A DNA stretch of 64,000 bases, taken from positions 26,309 through 90,308 of the forward strand of contig QNGE01000872.1 of NCBI GenBank assembly GCA_008508345.1, in the 5' to 3' direction. The DNA comes from Paragonimus westermani. Lineage: Eukaryota > Platyhelminthes > Trematoda > Plagiorchiida > Troglotrematidae. A program made the position numbers and the translations under genes. Positions 1-10,059 of this stretch are shown here, one piece after another. Under the pieces are notes generated by a model. That model was not told the DNA's origin. It saw only the letters and a program-made list of their open reading frames with translations, and did no database searches. Within the stretch, counting starts at the first letter, position 1. Each line of letters begins with the position of its first letter.

Positions 1-960
1 TCGAGGTATGTCTGTACAGTTTTCCGTTGTCTCTTGTCCACGCCTTCGCCGAATTTGACACACTTCCAGGCTAATCATACTTACTCAGTGTTTTCCAGCC
101 TCCACTTCTGACCACCGCTGACTGTCCTTTACCTGTGTAGTTACCTTCACACTGGCTAGATGACCCATTGTGCATAGGAGAGGTTCCAACGGATCAATGG
201 AATAGAGTTAGAAATATGAAGTAGGATTTTTTGAGATTTCCTCATCTCTATAGGTAGAGTTTAGAGTTTCCCAGAAGTGACCTGAAGCTACATCTGAATT
301 AAGGTAATAAGTGATCAAGGCGAGCCTTGAATATTGGTATAGAATTGGTGGAAGCAACGTAGTTAGGTAGAGCACTCCCAGACTTTCAAACACGCAGTGA
401 GGAAAGGCTATGTATGCATTGAGGTCTTTTATGCGGGACCTCCAGTTTCAAGGGGTGGCCCCTCACTGCCATTGGCTTTCCCTGTTGCACGTCGTTTGGC
501 ACGGCTGCTCGCGAGACTTCATTATGAAAAAGAGCCACCTCTAAGCTGACGATACTGTGAGGAGTACGTGCTGAGAGGCGTCACTCTCTACACAAGATTA
601 GTTTCCAGTCCCCGGACTGGCTTAGTGATACGACACTGCGCAACCTGTAAGAGTAACTTGTCCTTTTGAGGATAAAATGACCAGATCACGGATGCGTTCT
701 TAAGATGAGGTCGAACAAAATTGTTATTAGTGGGCTGGAGGCAGGAAGAATCGGTCGGAGTGAAAAGACTTTTGAGCAACGCCGATGTATAGCTAGCCTT
801 TCGGAGAGCTCGTGGAAGAGTGTGTGGAACAGTAGCTCTTAATTTCTCGACAGACTAATCTGAAGCAGTGGTATTCAGAGAGCTGCGAATGTGTACAACT
901 TTGCACTTACAACCGATAAAACCCAGTCATTTTACTTGAGACCATTTAAATAGTTATAGA
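1..960. other. No recognisable gene
   Basis: I see no splice-bounded exon, RNA gene or retroelement domain here. Short open frames on both strands lack recognisable motifs and are consistent with chance. Upstream ClpP exons were looked for here and not found. Confidence 0.5.
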
Positions 961-961
961 C

Positions 962-1349
962 CAATGGGCTAAAGCGGTTGATGATAGCAGTGGCACTGAT
1001 GTCGTATACCTCGACTTTTTCGAAACATTTCACCGTGTACATCGTGCTGTTTTAATCGGTAAGCGTTTCCATTATGGAATACCGGGCCAGCTTTATCAGT
1101 GGCTGGAGTCTTGTTAATCGTTTGATTAAGGTGCTCGTAGGCTATGCAATCTAAACCCACAGGTTTATGTCCAGCGGGTTACCCCAGGATTCACTTCTTG
1201 ACCCGCCTCTATTTTTGGTGTTCATCAATGGTCTTTCTTAATTAGTTCTTCGTTTGCTGACGACGTCAAAATGTGGCATGCCGTGAGCGTTGGCAACAGC
1301 TCTTATCCTGCCGAGCGACTGCAATCGAACGCCTTTAAACTGTTCAAGG
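962..1349 (+). pseudogene. Non-LTR retrotransposon reverse transcriptase fragment (CR1/jockey-like)
   Basis: A broken reading on the plus strand gives the centre of a LINE reverse transcriptase. The segment with VVYLDFFETFHRV matches RT motif A (normally LDFSKAFD), followed by HYGIPGQLYQWLES. About 120 bases on, after a stop and frame changes, SFADDVKMW matches the catalytic FADD/YxDD motif. There is no endonuclease and no intact frame, so this is a dead fragment. It abuts a piece of the same domain on the opposite strand at 1346-1495. Family placement within CR1/jockey is inferred from the motif style only. Confidence 0.75.
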
Positions 1350-1495
1350 TTCTCGGTAGTAAAGTGATTGGTCGGTAGTCACTGAATAAATTAAGCCTAT
1401 CACCTCTTGAAACGGATGTGATGCTTGCGAGTTTCCAACTGCTGGGTATTGTTCTGTGAGTGACAGGTCGCGTAAACAGCAGGCCAAGGTGTTCA
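1346..1495 (-). pseudogene. Non-LTR reverse transcriptase N-terminal fragment, inverted
   Basis: Read on the minus strand this gives WKLASIT, then GDRLNLF and DYRPITLL. This is the start of a LINE reverse transcriptase, normally WKxAxIxPxFKKG then NYRPISLL. The domain piece that should follow it lies on the plus strand immediately to the left, so the two halves of one RT domain now point in opposite directions. The polarity is not the one expected from simple twin priming. It is short and cannot code for a working product. Confidence 0.65.
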
Positions 1496-1524
1496 GCAAG
1501 TTGTTCAGTAGCTTCACACAAGCC

Positions 1525-1727
1525 TTGCAGCTCGGTTGTTTGTTTGCAAGGTGTAGGCACCTTGATGTTGAATGTTTGAATAGGGACGTAGTCATTTTCA
1601 GTAGTTAGGTCCCTTCCCGTCCCCTTCTTTTTCGTTCTCTCTTTCTATATAGGGTTTTCTTTTTCTTCATGGTTGTGTGGCAGTTAAGCATTAGTGTAAA
1701 CCACTGTATTGCTGTCTATGATGATAG
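1525..1727 (+). repeat. RTE-type LINE 3' tail, copy 1
   Basis: This is the 3' untranslated tail of the RTE-like family that recurs here. Landmarks are CAGCTCGGTTGTTTG, GCAAGGTGTAGGCACCTTGA, a pyrimidine-rich CCCTTCTTTTTCGTTCTC stretch, and a TGATGA end. Other copies end near 5096, 6385 and 9563 on the plus strand and start near 50960 and 58562 on the minus strand. Short TGA repeats at the 3' end, instead of poly(A), are typical of RTE elements. Confidence 0.8.
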
Positions 1728-2009
1728 GGGGTATACCACCGGGGCCGGAAGATCCGTCATTAAAACACCTAAGTTTAGCAAACGTCACCGTCGAAGAAGC
1801 GTTCACCGCAAAATGCCATCAATTTCAGTGTAAAGACAAACCTAAGGAACTGAAGGTGATTGCGCAAAGTGCTACTGTAAAACAGCGGGAACGTTTTTGG
1901 CTTCGGTATCAGAGCTAATGGGGCCTGATGAGCCTGAGAGTTGGGGACAATCGGCTTTCTCCCTTCCAGTTGATAATACGAATGGGGAAAGGTAGTGCTC
2001 ACGGTTTCT

Positions 2010-3283
2010 GCGGAAAATTTCAGTCAGTTTGAGTTTAGGTTCTCCACGGTCGTCATCATACTCAGAACCCAATGGAAGCGAGCGACACTTGTACTTGAGG
2101 TTTATGGACGTGACGGAACTCCAGTTCTGTCGCAGATACACAGCTCCTTCGGAACTAATCTCTTCACAGCATTTTTTTCAACAACTGCGCCGATTCGAAC
2201 TAGGCAACTTGTTCACCAAGGCTTCCTGATAAGCGTCTTTCACACTCTCCTCACTCGAATGCCAGTTAAGTATCTTGCATTTACGAATATACGTCCTCCG
2301 GGCAAATGAAAAGACAAAACGGGCACGCACAACAGTCTGGTCCGAGTCTTGTTGGCTGCTCCAAAATGCCGGACAATCTATAACAGAATGGTGCCACCTG
2401 TAACTGACTGCTATGTGATCGACCTGTGTCCACGACTGAGAAGCATACGGAGGTCTCCATGTAACACAGTGCCTCCTCCTGTGTTGGAATGCGGTCGATA
2501 CGGTGCTAGGGTGCTCCCAGCTGTAGCTTTCTCGCATCATTGTCAGTGCGTTGTGTCTGGACCCCAAATCTACCATCACCGAGCTGCTCCGGAGGAAGAC
2601 GATCAAGCTGAGCAGTCAAATCGCCAGCTAGTGTGATTATGCCTGAGTGCTCAGTCTACATCCGACGATCAACGAGGGCGTCGTAGAACTCATCTTCGCT
2701 AGCTTCCGAACAACTGTCCATTTGAGCGTACACGGATGTAATGAATACACGCCTTCCTGATATAGGTCGACAGATGCTAACCGATGTATTGGGTCTGAGA
2801 ACGCATAAGCGATTGCCCACTGGGATCCGATCGAGCAAACATTGCCCTGCTATAAAACTCAGTGCGACTCCCAATCCAGTTTGACTACGAGGTTCGGCCT
2901 CGGCGTCACCAGAAAATGAGAGGGAAGCGCCTGGATCAATAGTTACCTAGAGGTGAACCCAAGTGGATAACAGTACTAGTATCGTAGACTCACGTCTCCG
3001 ACACGCCGCACACATCAATCTCCGGACTTGAGAGTGCCTGCAGAACAGTTTGCTGACCGACTTGTCGAAGAATGTGGGCATTGAAGGCGAAAGTGTTTAC
3101 CAGTTGTCTTGGCCTTGAAAAGCAACTAACGTCTGGAGGCACATCGAAGGCAGAAAACTTGGTGGGGTGACAAAATGAAAGGAGAGGGTTGTGATGAGTG
3201 AATAATGTCACTTTCGGGAGGACAATAACATCTGATACTTCCCGGTGGTTCACGCCGCGTAAGAGGGTTGACTTGGGGACCAC
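2010..3283 (-). pseudogene. RTE-type LINE endonuclease (APE-like) remnant
   Basis: The minus strand, read right to left in several broken frames, gives an APE-type endonuclease of an RTE-like LINE. In order: AHILRQVGQQ and EIDVCGVSET (the SET holds the catalytic Glu position), LLDRIPVGNRLCVLRP, VFITSVYAQMD, QVDHIAVSYRW, and DSDQTVVRARF. Active copies of this fold end with SDH; here the catalytic His is Gln, so the nuclease would be dead even without the stops. No reverse transcriptase follows before 2010. The part right of about 3120 resembles, in plus orientation, the repeat at 27110-27430. Confidence 0.75.
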
Positions 3284-3289
3284 ATCCTA

Positions 3290-3580
3290 CATCTCTGACT
3301 CAAAAGTCTGACTTGCGAGACAACAGGATATAGGGTTTTCTTGGGGGACCCTACCTGGAGCCAATGACAGGAGAGTCTCGCTCATTTGGCACTAAGAGGT
3401 TTGGTAGCCCAAGGGCGCAGTGGACAACACATTAATCTCTCATCCTGTGCACTGCTGCGCGCACTGGATGCATTCGAAGCTGCGCCAAGCTTCTGGGTTC
3501 CTGGCCATACAGCAGGACTAGTTTTATGGATGCGATACCGTTCTCCTTCGAATCGGAAAGAAAGGAATTAGAAAAGCTAC
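3290..3580 (+). repeat. Repeat shared with 27230-27430, LINE 5'-flank type
   Basis: The stretch from ACTCAAAAGTC through GGGTTTTCTTGGGGG to the region ending in CTGGGTTCCTGG is a diverged copy of 27232-27420. In both places it lies beside minus-strand RTE endonuclease sequence, so it is probably part of, or a frequent neighbour of, that LINE's 5' end. An open frame of 61 codons covers part of it but shows no known domain. Confidence 0.5.
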
Positions 3581-3724
3581 CCTCGGACATAGAGTGTATA
3601 TATGCATATCTTTAAGAATGACAAGACTCATGTAATGAATAGTGAACTATTTATCGCAGCGCTTCACTTGGATTCGCTATCAAATAAACAAGTGAATGCC
3701 GAGATGATCACTGTTGACTTTGAG

Positions 3725-3800
3725 CTTCACTTGTGGGTACTGTGGCTCCGGCCACCGATGCTCCTGTCAATGGTCCACGAAGTAATAGAGTACTAACCGA
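3725..3800. repeat. Short dispersed repeat shared with 22243-22310
   Basis: The phrases TGTGGGTACTGTGG and GGTCCACGAAGT occur at both positions with the same spacing and orientation, and the flanks fade quickly. The second copy lies at the far 3' end of a minus-strand RTE-like element, so this may be LINE 3' sequence. It is noncoding. Confidence 0.5.
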
Positions 3801-4055
3801 AAGTGTATGGCAACAGCAGAACGACGAACTTTATCCACTTGTTTAGATTCTGCGCGGCCTTGGCTTCAGCGTCAAGACTGTTGACGAATCCCGCCTCACG
3901 GTGGCACATGGTTATGCTCCCATCCGATAGTGCATTTTTGCTCTTGTGTAATATCGTAGCAGCTTTGCTCAGCATCTCGGTATCCTTAATTCTGTGTTAA
4001 TGTAGTCAGTATGTTTGCCAATGTTAACTGCCGTTCTTACTTTTTTGTTTTCCAG

Positions 4056-4208
4056 CAAATTGAAAAATGGATGGATCGGGATTACTTCATGACAGCTGAT
4101 GAGGCGGTAACGGCCGGAATTGTGGATCGCGTGCTCAAAGAAGCGCCTTCAGCCAAGACTGAAGTACATGGCCAACCTCATAGTATCAAGAAACCAAGCA
4201 GCAGTTGA
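4056..4208 (+). CDS. CLPP: ATP-dependent Clp protease proteolytic subunit (ClpP), last coding exon
   Basis: ClpP is the serine peptidase of the mitochondrial matrix ClpXP complex, which degrades unfolded proteins fed to it by ClpX. This exon codes for the final 50 residues. It opens straight after a strong acceptor (pyrimidine tract then TTTTCCAG at 4055) in phase 0 and ends with TGA at 4206-4208. QIEKWMDRDYF then MTADEAVTAGIVDRVL align with the ClpP C-terminus (E. coli [21 protein letters not shown]). The Asp encoded at 4080-4082, in RDYF, is the third member of the Ser-His-Asp triad. The serine- and lysine-rich tail (about 22 residues) matches the extra C-terminal tail of animal ClpP. The other exons were not found to the left. 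They may lie beyond the window, or the exon may be a duplicated remnant. Confidence 0.85.
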   Translation, partial: QIEKWMDRDYFMTADEAVTAGIVDRVLKEAPSAKTEVHGQPHSIKKPSSS

Positions 4209-4795
4209 TTCGTTCAGTCTTTTGCGGATTTGTTGTTCGTCATTATTTTGTGCAACAGTCGCTTACTTGATTTACAGTTTGAGTCCTCTGAACATGTACA
4301 TAGGCGCAACCCCTTACCTGATCTCTGGTTCGGAATACTGACAAACGTGTCAACGCTTTGTGCCCGATGTTGAATAGATCTTTGAAGTTGAAGTCGCTTC
4401 ATTCTCACTACGCATGCGGTTCTCCTGCCCGTACATCGTGGTTGACCGATTTCATTGCATGCTGTTTGGGTTCATTTAGTTGCAACCACGGTTAGCTACA
4501 TTCTTTCCGAGAACGTGACTCACTTCTATGACCAGTCGGTATTGATTAACTAAATTTTACTACTTTTACGATCTTTTTTCCTATGCAGCTAGAGCTGACT
4601 CTCTGAATCAAGATAGAGGGGGTAACAAGGTTACAGGGACAGCCATTGTTCCCAACTAATTGTAGGCATATCGTCTAGACCTGTGGTTTTTCTTGCACTG
4701 TTGCTTCCACCTAGTTATTGTTTCGAACATACAAAGGTATTTAGGAAAACTGGACGCCATTCGCAAGCGAAAGCCGCTTATCGGATATGATGATA
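4209..4795. other. Downstream flank of the ClpP exon
   Basis: I see no further coding exon. This probably contains the ClpP 3' untranslated region, but I could not point to a convincing poly(A) signal. From about 4800 the sequence becomes an RTE tail. Confidence 0.4.
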
Positions 4796-4799
4796 ATTG

Positions 4800-5098
4800 T
4801 CGTGCGTTATGTTAGGTGAACGTCGCGGTGGTCAGCATATTCGCAAGGATAGTCATATGCATAGCCGTAAGGAATCGGTCTTATTGATGACGCCTTACTT
4901 TCACTCACCGCTTGGTTGGTCGTTTCCAAGGTGTGGGTACCGTGATGTTGAATGTTTGAACGTAGACCTGGATATTTTTTAATGGTTAAGTCCCTCCCCC
5001 TTCTTTTTCTTCTCTTTCTGTACAATTTTCTCTCTTGGTGGTTATGTGACAGGCACCAGTGTGAACCGCTGATGTATTGCTATCTGATGATGATGCAT
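4800..5098 (+). repeat. RTE-type LINE 3' tail, copy 2
   Basis: A solo, 5'-truncated RTE tail. It starts just before the last coding codons of the element and includes the GACGCCTTACTTTCACTC box, a diverged AAGGTGTGGGTACCGTGATG, the pyrimidine stretch and a closing TGATGATGATG. It differs from the consensus at many places, so it is an old insertion. Confidence 0.75.
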
Positions 5099-5619
5099 AG
5101 TCTTGTGAATGTAGGCTGGATTTCATATCCTGCTCATGGCGTGGCAGTAATAACGAGCTTTAACGACAATGAAAGTGGAGCCTAGTACTCTTTTCGAAGG
5201 GACTAGACGGAAGGTCCGTCTCAGTGCAAAAGCTGCGTTCAATTGTGTGTAGTGTTCAGTTCCTACCAACGAAATCCTCGATTACTTACCAGACGTCTGC
5301 TAACAACCAGCTATGTGTATTGTACTCGTTTTGACTGTTACGACGATATCTACGGACCTGTTTTTCACTTTTGTGATCGTTATTTACCATATACTTTTTC
5401 ACTGTAAGCAACACCACAATTGGCATGGGCGTGTGATGCCGTAGACCAACAATCGAGATATCATTTTCTTACTCCTTCTTACAGAACTAGACATGTTTGC
5501 TGTGATTACGTAGGTTTGCTGTTAAATGCAGTTGTTCGGTCGTCTACTTGGGTACTCACGTTAACAACCGCGGAGATATAGCAAACTAAATGGAATTTCG
5601 TATCTCCAAGTCTAGAGTG

Positions 5620-6385
5620 GTATTCCCCGTTCTGAGATAAATGAACTGACAGAGGACTGTGCAACTTAAGGGTCGCGTATGTAGGGTGACTATGAAGGTT
5701 GTGCTATTCTATAGCCTTAAAACATGGCACCCAGGATAGTCATGAACCATATTCAGGCAAGTACGTGAATAAATACTTATCGATGTCTGCTTTTGATCAC
5801 TCGTATCGAGTGTCACCAAAGAGTAAGCAATGAAGAGGTTAGGAAACGGGTATTTATTCGTGATTGCTAGCCGAGTTCTTTTCCTCAATCCTTAAATTTG
5901 CACAAGCTTAGGTGGTTAGGTCATGTACTAAGGATACCAGCTAGTCGTCTGCCATACCGAGCGATTTTTACCGAGGCTGCGGCTGACTGGTTTAAGGTAC
6001 GAGGTGGACATGATGTGGCCTAAAGAAATGAAGTCATTCGCCAAACAGTCGGCCGCTGTAGATCGGGCTCGTTTTCAGGGCTTGCGACCTCGTGACCCAT
6101 AGAGTCGTTGGCTGGAGACCTTGGTGGTTAATCAGACTCGGCGGGTTGTGTGTAAATTAAGTGACGTAAGTAACCTTTCTCGTTGACGGCGCTTCACTTT
6201 CTCTTATAGCACGGTTGTTTGTTTGTAAGGTGTAGGCATCTTGCTGTCGGATGTTTGGGTGTAGACGGGTGTTTGTAGCAGTTTGGTCCTTCCTCGTTGC
6301 TTGTTTATTAATTGAAGCGTGCTCTTTTTCATGGCTGTATCTCAGTTGAGTGTCAGCGTGGGCCACCGATGCACTACTGTTTTTG
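5620..6385 (+). pseudogene. RTE-type LINE, C-terminal ORF and 3' tail, copy 3 (decayed)
   Basis: The plus strand carries the last part of the RTE-like ORF in broken frames: an LKGRVY-like start, a diverged ETWPLRVED region, RLPYRAIFTEAAADWFKVRGG, and a diverged 3' tail to 6385. It aligns over its whole length with the intact reading at 8660-9560 but has stops and small indels throughout. This is an old, 5'-truncated copy. Confidence 0.75.
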
Positions 6386-6904
6386 ATTTTGGTAATTATG
6401 GTGGTAATAGAATATTTCGAGATGTTCCGATCTGTGGCCATTTGGGGACAGTAAGTCACGCGAGGTCATTATTGTGAACCGCATGTTAGCAAGGTTAGCA
6501 AAAAAATGTCCTCCCATAATTTTGTAAGATAAAGCCGGCCGTGCTAACGACACTTACTGGCATATTCACACTGCTATGGGTTCGGAAGCCGGCTGCCCAC
6601 ACTAATCTTGTTTGAGCAGCTTGACCATATCCAGTGCATGTATGGCCCGGCAGCAACATTTCCTGGTGTGAAAGCCGAAAAGTTAATTTACTGCTTATAA
6701 CTTTCACTGAAATTAACGCCGCCATGGCAAATCGTGGGCTTCATTGATTTATTCTAACTACAATTAAGCGCACTGAGTGTTGCTAAGCTTGTGTAATCTA
6801 ACAAATGGTGGTATAACCGTCGGTTGGATGTACAAGTTGAAAGGTTTATTTTTTCCACCTAGGTAGGTTGATGTCTCATTGTCCCTAAAACACAAGTGAA
6901 TTCG

Positions 6905-7545
6905 GGCTGGAGGTCACCTTGTGGTTACGACACCCACTGCCAGCTACGTGGCCTCAGCTCTGGTTCCAGGCCTTGATGGGCTCTTTTGTTTCCATTCTAG
7001 CGATCTGCCGGTATTCAGTTTGTTTGACTTGTATTGCTTCGCTCCGAACAGTTTCTGTCACCCTGGCTGAGACCAGAAGATGTCTGTGCATACGTGCCCT
7101 GGACAACTGTACCGGCATTCACTTCTAGCGGTGTTCGCTGTAGATTTCCGGTCTCCTGTTTTCTGTGTGACTTGGTCCTGGAAAGCATTCAGGAGAGTAC
7201 GCTTGAAGAATCCAGTGAGCTTGGTTTTGAGTTTCTTCTTGGTGCTATATTGACGAACGTGGAGTATACTGATGACGTTGTCTTGCTTGGTCCCTCTATC
7301 GAATTTGTGTAGACCATGCTGAACGAGGTAACTGACTGGGCTGGTTTGTCTGAAATGCGCTTTGCACCCCCAAAATGCAACGTGATGCCCTGACACCGTG
7401 ACGTTCGCATTTCATCGCTGGTCATCCGCCGGAGACTGGGTAGTTTAACATATTCGGATAAAAATGTTCAATCTTGTAACATCGTTGATGAGATATCAGT
7501 AAGAATGGCAAAGGCACGCACTACTTTTACCAACCTGCATCATTC
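6905..7545 (+). pseudogene. RTE-type LINE reverse transcriptase fragment
   Basis: The plus strand gives TSSGVRCRFPVSCFLCDLVLE (RT motif B, normally SGVRQGCPxSPFLF), then VEYTDDVVLLG (catalytic YxDD), then MRFAPPKCNVM, then DEISVRMAKARTTFTNLHHSW. These four blocks occur in this order in RTE reverse transcriptases. The reading stops abruptly at about 7545, where minus-strand Penelope-like sequence begins. The domain that should follow (LKGRVY, ETWPL) is found in another copy at 8660, beyond that element. Confidence 0.8.
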
Positions 7546-8640
7546 TTGGTGTCGAAAAACACAACTGAGGAAACTGGCTGTTTACGCGTTTCAGCAACAC
7601 TGCCATTCCCCGGTAACACGGATTTCTGTACCCATCTTGGTAGATGTTCCTTCATTCTGGAGCTCAAGCATCTCTCGGTTCTGCCTATGTAACTTTCTCC
7701 ACAGTCACATACAAATTGGTAAACACAATGTGAATTGGCACCGATAGGCTGGTCTCCTTTGATTGGAGGCACTGGTAGCTTCTGAGTTCGAGCGATTACA
7801 CTGAGCTCAGCTGCATTGAACGTTCGTTTAATTGAATTTCTCAACCGCTGTCTTGTTTGGTGCATGACAAAATCACCCCTAAAAGGCAGCTCGATGTAGA
7901 CTCTTTTTCTCTACAGTGACCACCTCTTTGGGTGGTACTTTTTGTCTACTGTGTCTGTCTATGAACCTTCTGGGGGTAACTATTTGAGCGTAGGACAGAC
8001 GTAATCAGGTCTAGTTCCTCCGCGAGGCTGTCGGGCGTACAGATTCGCCTTGCTCGTGTGAACAGAGTATTTACTAATGCTCGTTTGTATTGGATCGGTG
8101 TGAAACTGCTAAAGTGTAGGTATTGACCTGACCATGTGGGTTTCCTATAAACGGTTCTTCTAACCCATCCATCTTCCCGACGACTTATTAGGATATCTAG
8201 AAATAGCGGACAGTTGCCGACCTCAAATTCACAAGTGACCTTTAGATTAGGATGACAACTATTTAGACGTTGCACCAGATTATCTATCATCTGTTTAGAT
8301 CGGCTGAAAATTAATGTCATCTACGTAACGCTTGTAATATGACAAGTTTTCTATCTCCGTAGCTAGTTGTTGCTCGATTTTTAGCATGAGAAAGTCTGCT
8401 AATATGGGACCTAGTGGACTTCCCATGGCTACTTCGTCTACTTGACAGTAGGACTGTTCCAGAAAACGAAAACTGACATTCTCAGTACAGAGCAGCAAAG
8501 TTTCCTTCAGTATGTCGGTAGGAAGTGGCAACGAAGTGCGACTCATTTCCACGAGCTCACAAATGTAGTCAACCGTTTCATTCGGCGGGACATTTGTGAA
8601 AAGTGACTGAACATCTATAGAGCACATCAGTTCGTTAGCA
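7527..8640 (-). pseudogene. Penelope-like element: RT second half and GIY-YIG endonuclease
   Basis: Read right to left on the minus strand this is the larger part of a Penelope-like retroelement. It begins MCSIDVQSLFTNVP, then SPLGPILADF, then the catalytic YKRYVDD at about 8320. After a one-base frameshift it runs on through CPLFLDILISR and YRKPTWSGQYLHFSS. After a stop near 7946 it ends in a GIY-YIG nuclease, with CVYQFVCDCGESYIGRTER followed by RMKEH. The RT is split from its N-terminal part (9566-9810) by an RTE insertion. Besides the frameshift and stop, the GIY-YIG part has an intact-looking Tyr-Ile-Gly core. The element is dead but recent enough to read clearly. Confidence 0.88.
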
Positions 8641-8641
8641 A

Positions 8642-9563
8642 GATTGATTCTATCCAGGTGGAGGTGTAGGGAATGAAATAGAAGCGCGTATCTCTAAGGC
8701 TAGGGCTGTATTTGCTAATTTGAGGTATCTCTGGCGATAGAGAGGTATTTCTCTGAAGCTTAAAGGTCGTGTATATAAGACAACGGTGAGGGCCGTATTA
8801 CTTTACGGCAGCGAGACCTGGCCGCTCAGGGTAGAAGACGTGAACCGTCTTCAAGTATTTGACCACCGATGTCTGCGTTCAATCGCTCGTATCGGGTGGC
8901 ACCAGCGTGTGCGTAACGAGGAGGTTAGGAAGCGGGTGTTTGGTAGTGATTGTCAGACGAGTTCTCTTGTCCAATCTCTACGTTTACACAGGCTTAGATG
9001 GTTAGGTCATGTATTAAGAATGCCAGTTAGTCGTCTTCCACACCGAGCACTATTCGCTGACACTGCGATCGACTGGTGTAAGGTGCGAGGTGGACAGACA
9101 ATGACCTGGCGTAGGGAAATGAAGTCGTTCACGAAGGGGTTGGCCACTGTGGGTCGTGTTCGTCTCCCGGGCTGGGGTCCTCGCGACTCACAGAGTCGGT
9201 GGTTGGAGACACTAGGTGAGATGGCGGCTAATCGAGCTCAGTGGCGTGAATGTTGTCGTTGTTTGTCCGAGCTGTCTGTGAAGTGAGTGCATTTAATGAC
9301 GCGGGGCAGTGAAAGCCGTAAGGAAGCTGTCTCGCTGATGACGCCTTACTCTCACTTGCAGCTCGGTTGTGTTGTTTGCAAGGTGTAGGCACCTTGATGC
9401 TGAATGTTTGAATAGGGATGTAGTCATTTTCAGTAGTTAGGTCCCTTCCCTTCCCCTTCTTTTTCGTTCTCTCTTTCTATATAGGGTTTTCTTTTTCTTC
9501 ATGGTTGTGTGGCAGTTAAGCATTAGTGTGAACCACCGATGTATTGCTGTCTATGATGATGAT
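8642..9563 (+). mobile_element. RTE-type LINE 3' end inserted in the Penelope-like element, copy 4
   Basis: A 5'-truncated RTE insertion. It starts within the reverse transcriptase C-terminal region (NEIEARISKARAVFANL), includes the end of the ORF (8786-9286), and closes with the family 3' tail and TGATGATGAT near 9563. It lies between two parts of one Penelope-like element: the left part resumes at INLANELMCSID and the right part ends at SLEVISD. Only 2-3 bases could be a target-site duplication at the seam. Confidence 0.85.
8786..9286 (+). pseudogene. RTE-type LINE ORF, intact C-terminal 166 codons
   Basis: This is the best-preserved RTE coding stretch in the window. The open frame includes LLYGSETWPLRVEDVNRL, FDHRCLRSIARIGWHQRV, RLHRLRWLGHVLRMP and a Cys-rich end (CCRCLSELS). 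This C-terminal region follows the reverse transcriptase in trematode RTE-like elements; I do not know its biochemical role. The first Met is internal, and the true frame starts earlier and runs in from 8660. It cannot be an independent gene, as the endonuclease and RT core are missing. Its open state suggests recent insertion. Confidence 0.8.
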
Positions 9564-9565
9564 GA

Positions 9566-9835
9566 TTGTCACTGATCACTTCTAAGGAATCTTTGATGGA
9601 GTATGTCTGAAATTTCTGTTTTACTGGAGTTAGAATAGTGATCAGCCAGCGTGCTAATTTGTGGTAAGGTGAGTTTGCCATTGCCAAAATTGGCCTAAGC
9701 GGCATCCCAGATTTGTGAGTCTTTGGTAGGCCGTAAAGTTGAGGCGTTGACGATCCGCACGGCTTAAGAGACTTATACGTTAACGATCCGCACGGCTTAA
9801 AACGGATCACTCACTATATGTTTAGTTAACTTAGC
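9566..9835 (-). pseudogene. Penelope-like element: RT first half
   Basis: The minus strand gives PQLYGLPKTHKSGMPLRPIL, then SPYHKLARWLITILTP, then SIKDSLEVISD. This is the first half of a Penelope-like reverse transcriptase, where LPKTHK is diagnostic. It continues in sense into 8640 once the inserted RTE is removed. The first residues contain an in-frame 33-base tandem duplication (LKPCGS twice). Further upstream protein is missing. Confidence 0.85.
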
Positions 9836-9843
9836 ATGCAGGT

Positions 9844-10044
9844 TTAGCCTTCGTTTATTAGCGTGAACAGCACAGTGGTTCTATGAAGAAGTGATTTAGT
9901 TGAAGCTGTGGTCTTCCCTGTTCCGTCCTTAAGTACTCCGAAAGCTGCACTGGCCTTGATCAAACGAGCTCGCAACTCGCAGCTCGATGGCAGTTCGGTC
10001 GACGAGTTGCAACGCTGATAACGGAGGTGTGAACAGTTATCCAT
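9844..10044 (-). pseudogene. LINE reverse transcriptase C-terminal fragment
   Basis: The minus strand reads ELPSSCELRARLIKASAAFG, VLKDGTGK, and KSLLHRTTVLFTL. This resembles the region after the reverse transcriptase in another non-LTR family (RI.KASAAFG.L then LY.A.V..TLLYG.E). It is bounded on the left by the Penelope-like element. It is short and ends at a stop, so it is a fossil. Confidence 0.6.
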
Positions 10045-10059
10045 TGTCCTTATTGTTGG

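Noticed and set aside
1303..1560. An 85-codon minus-strand gene across the RTE tail
   Set aside because: The frame joins a LINE RT fragment with the antisense of an RTE 3' tail. The fusion is a coincidence of two elements.
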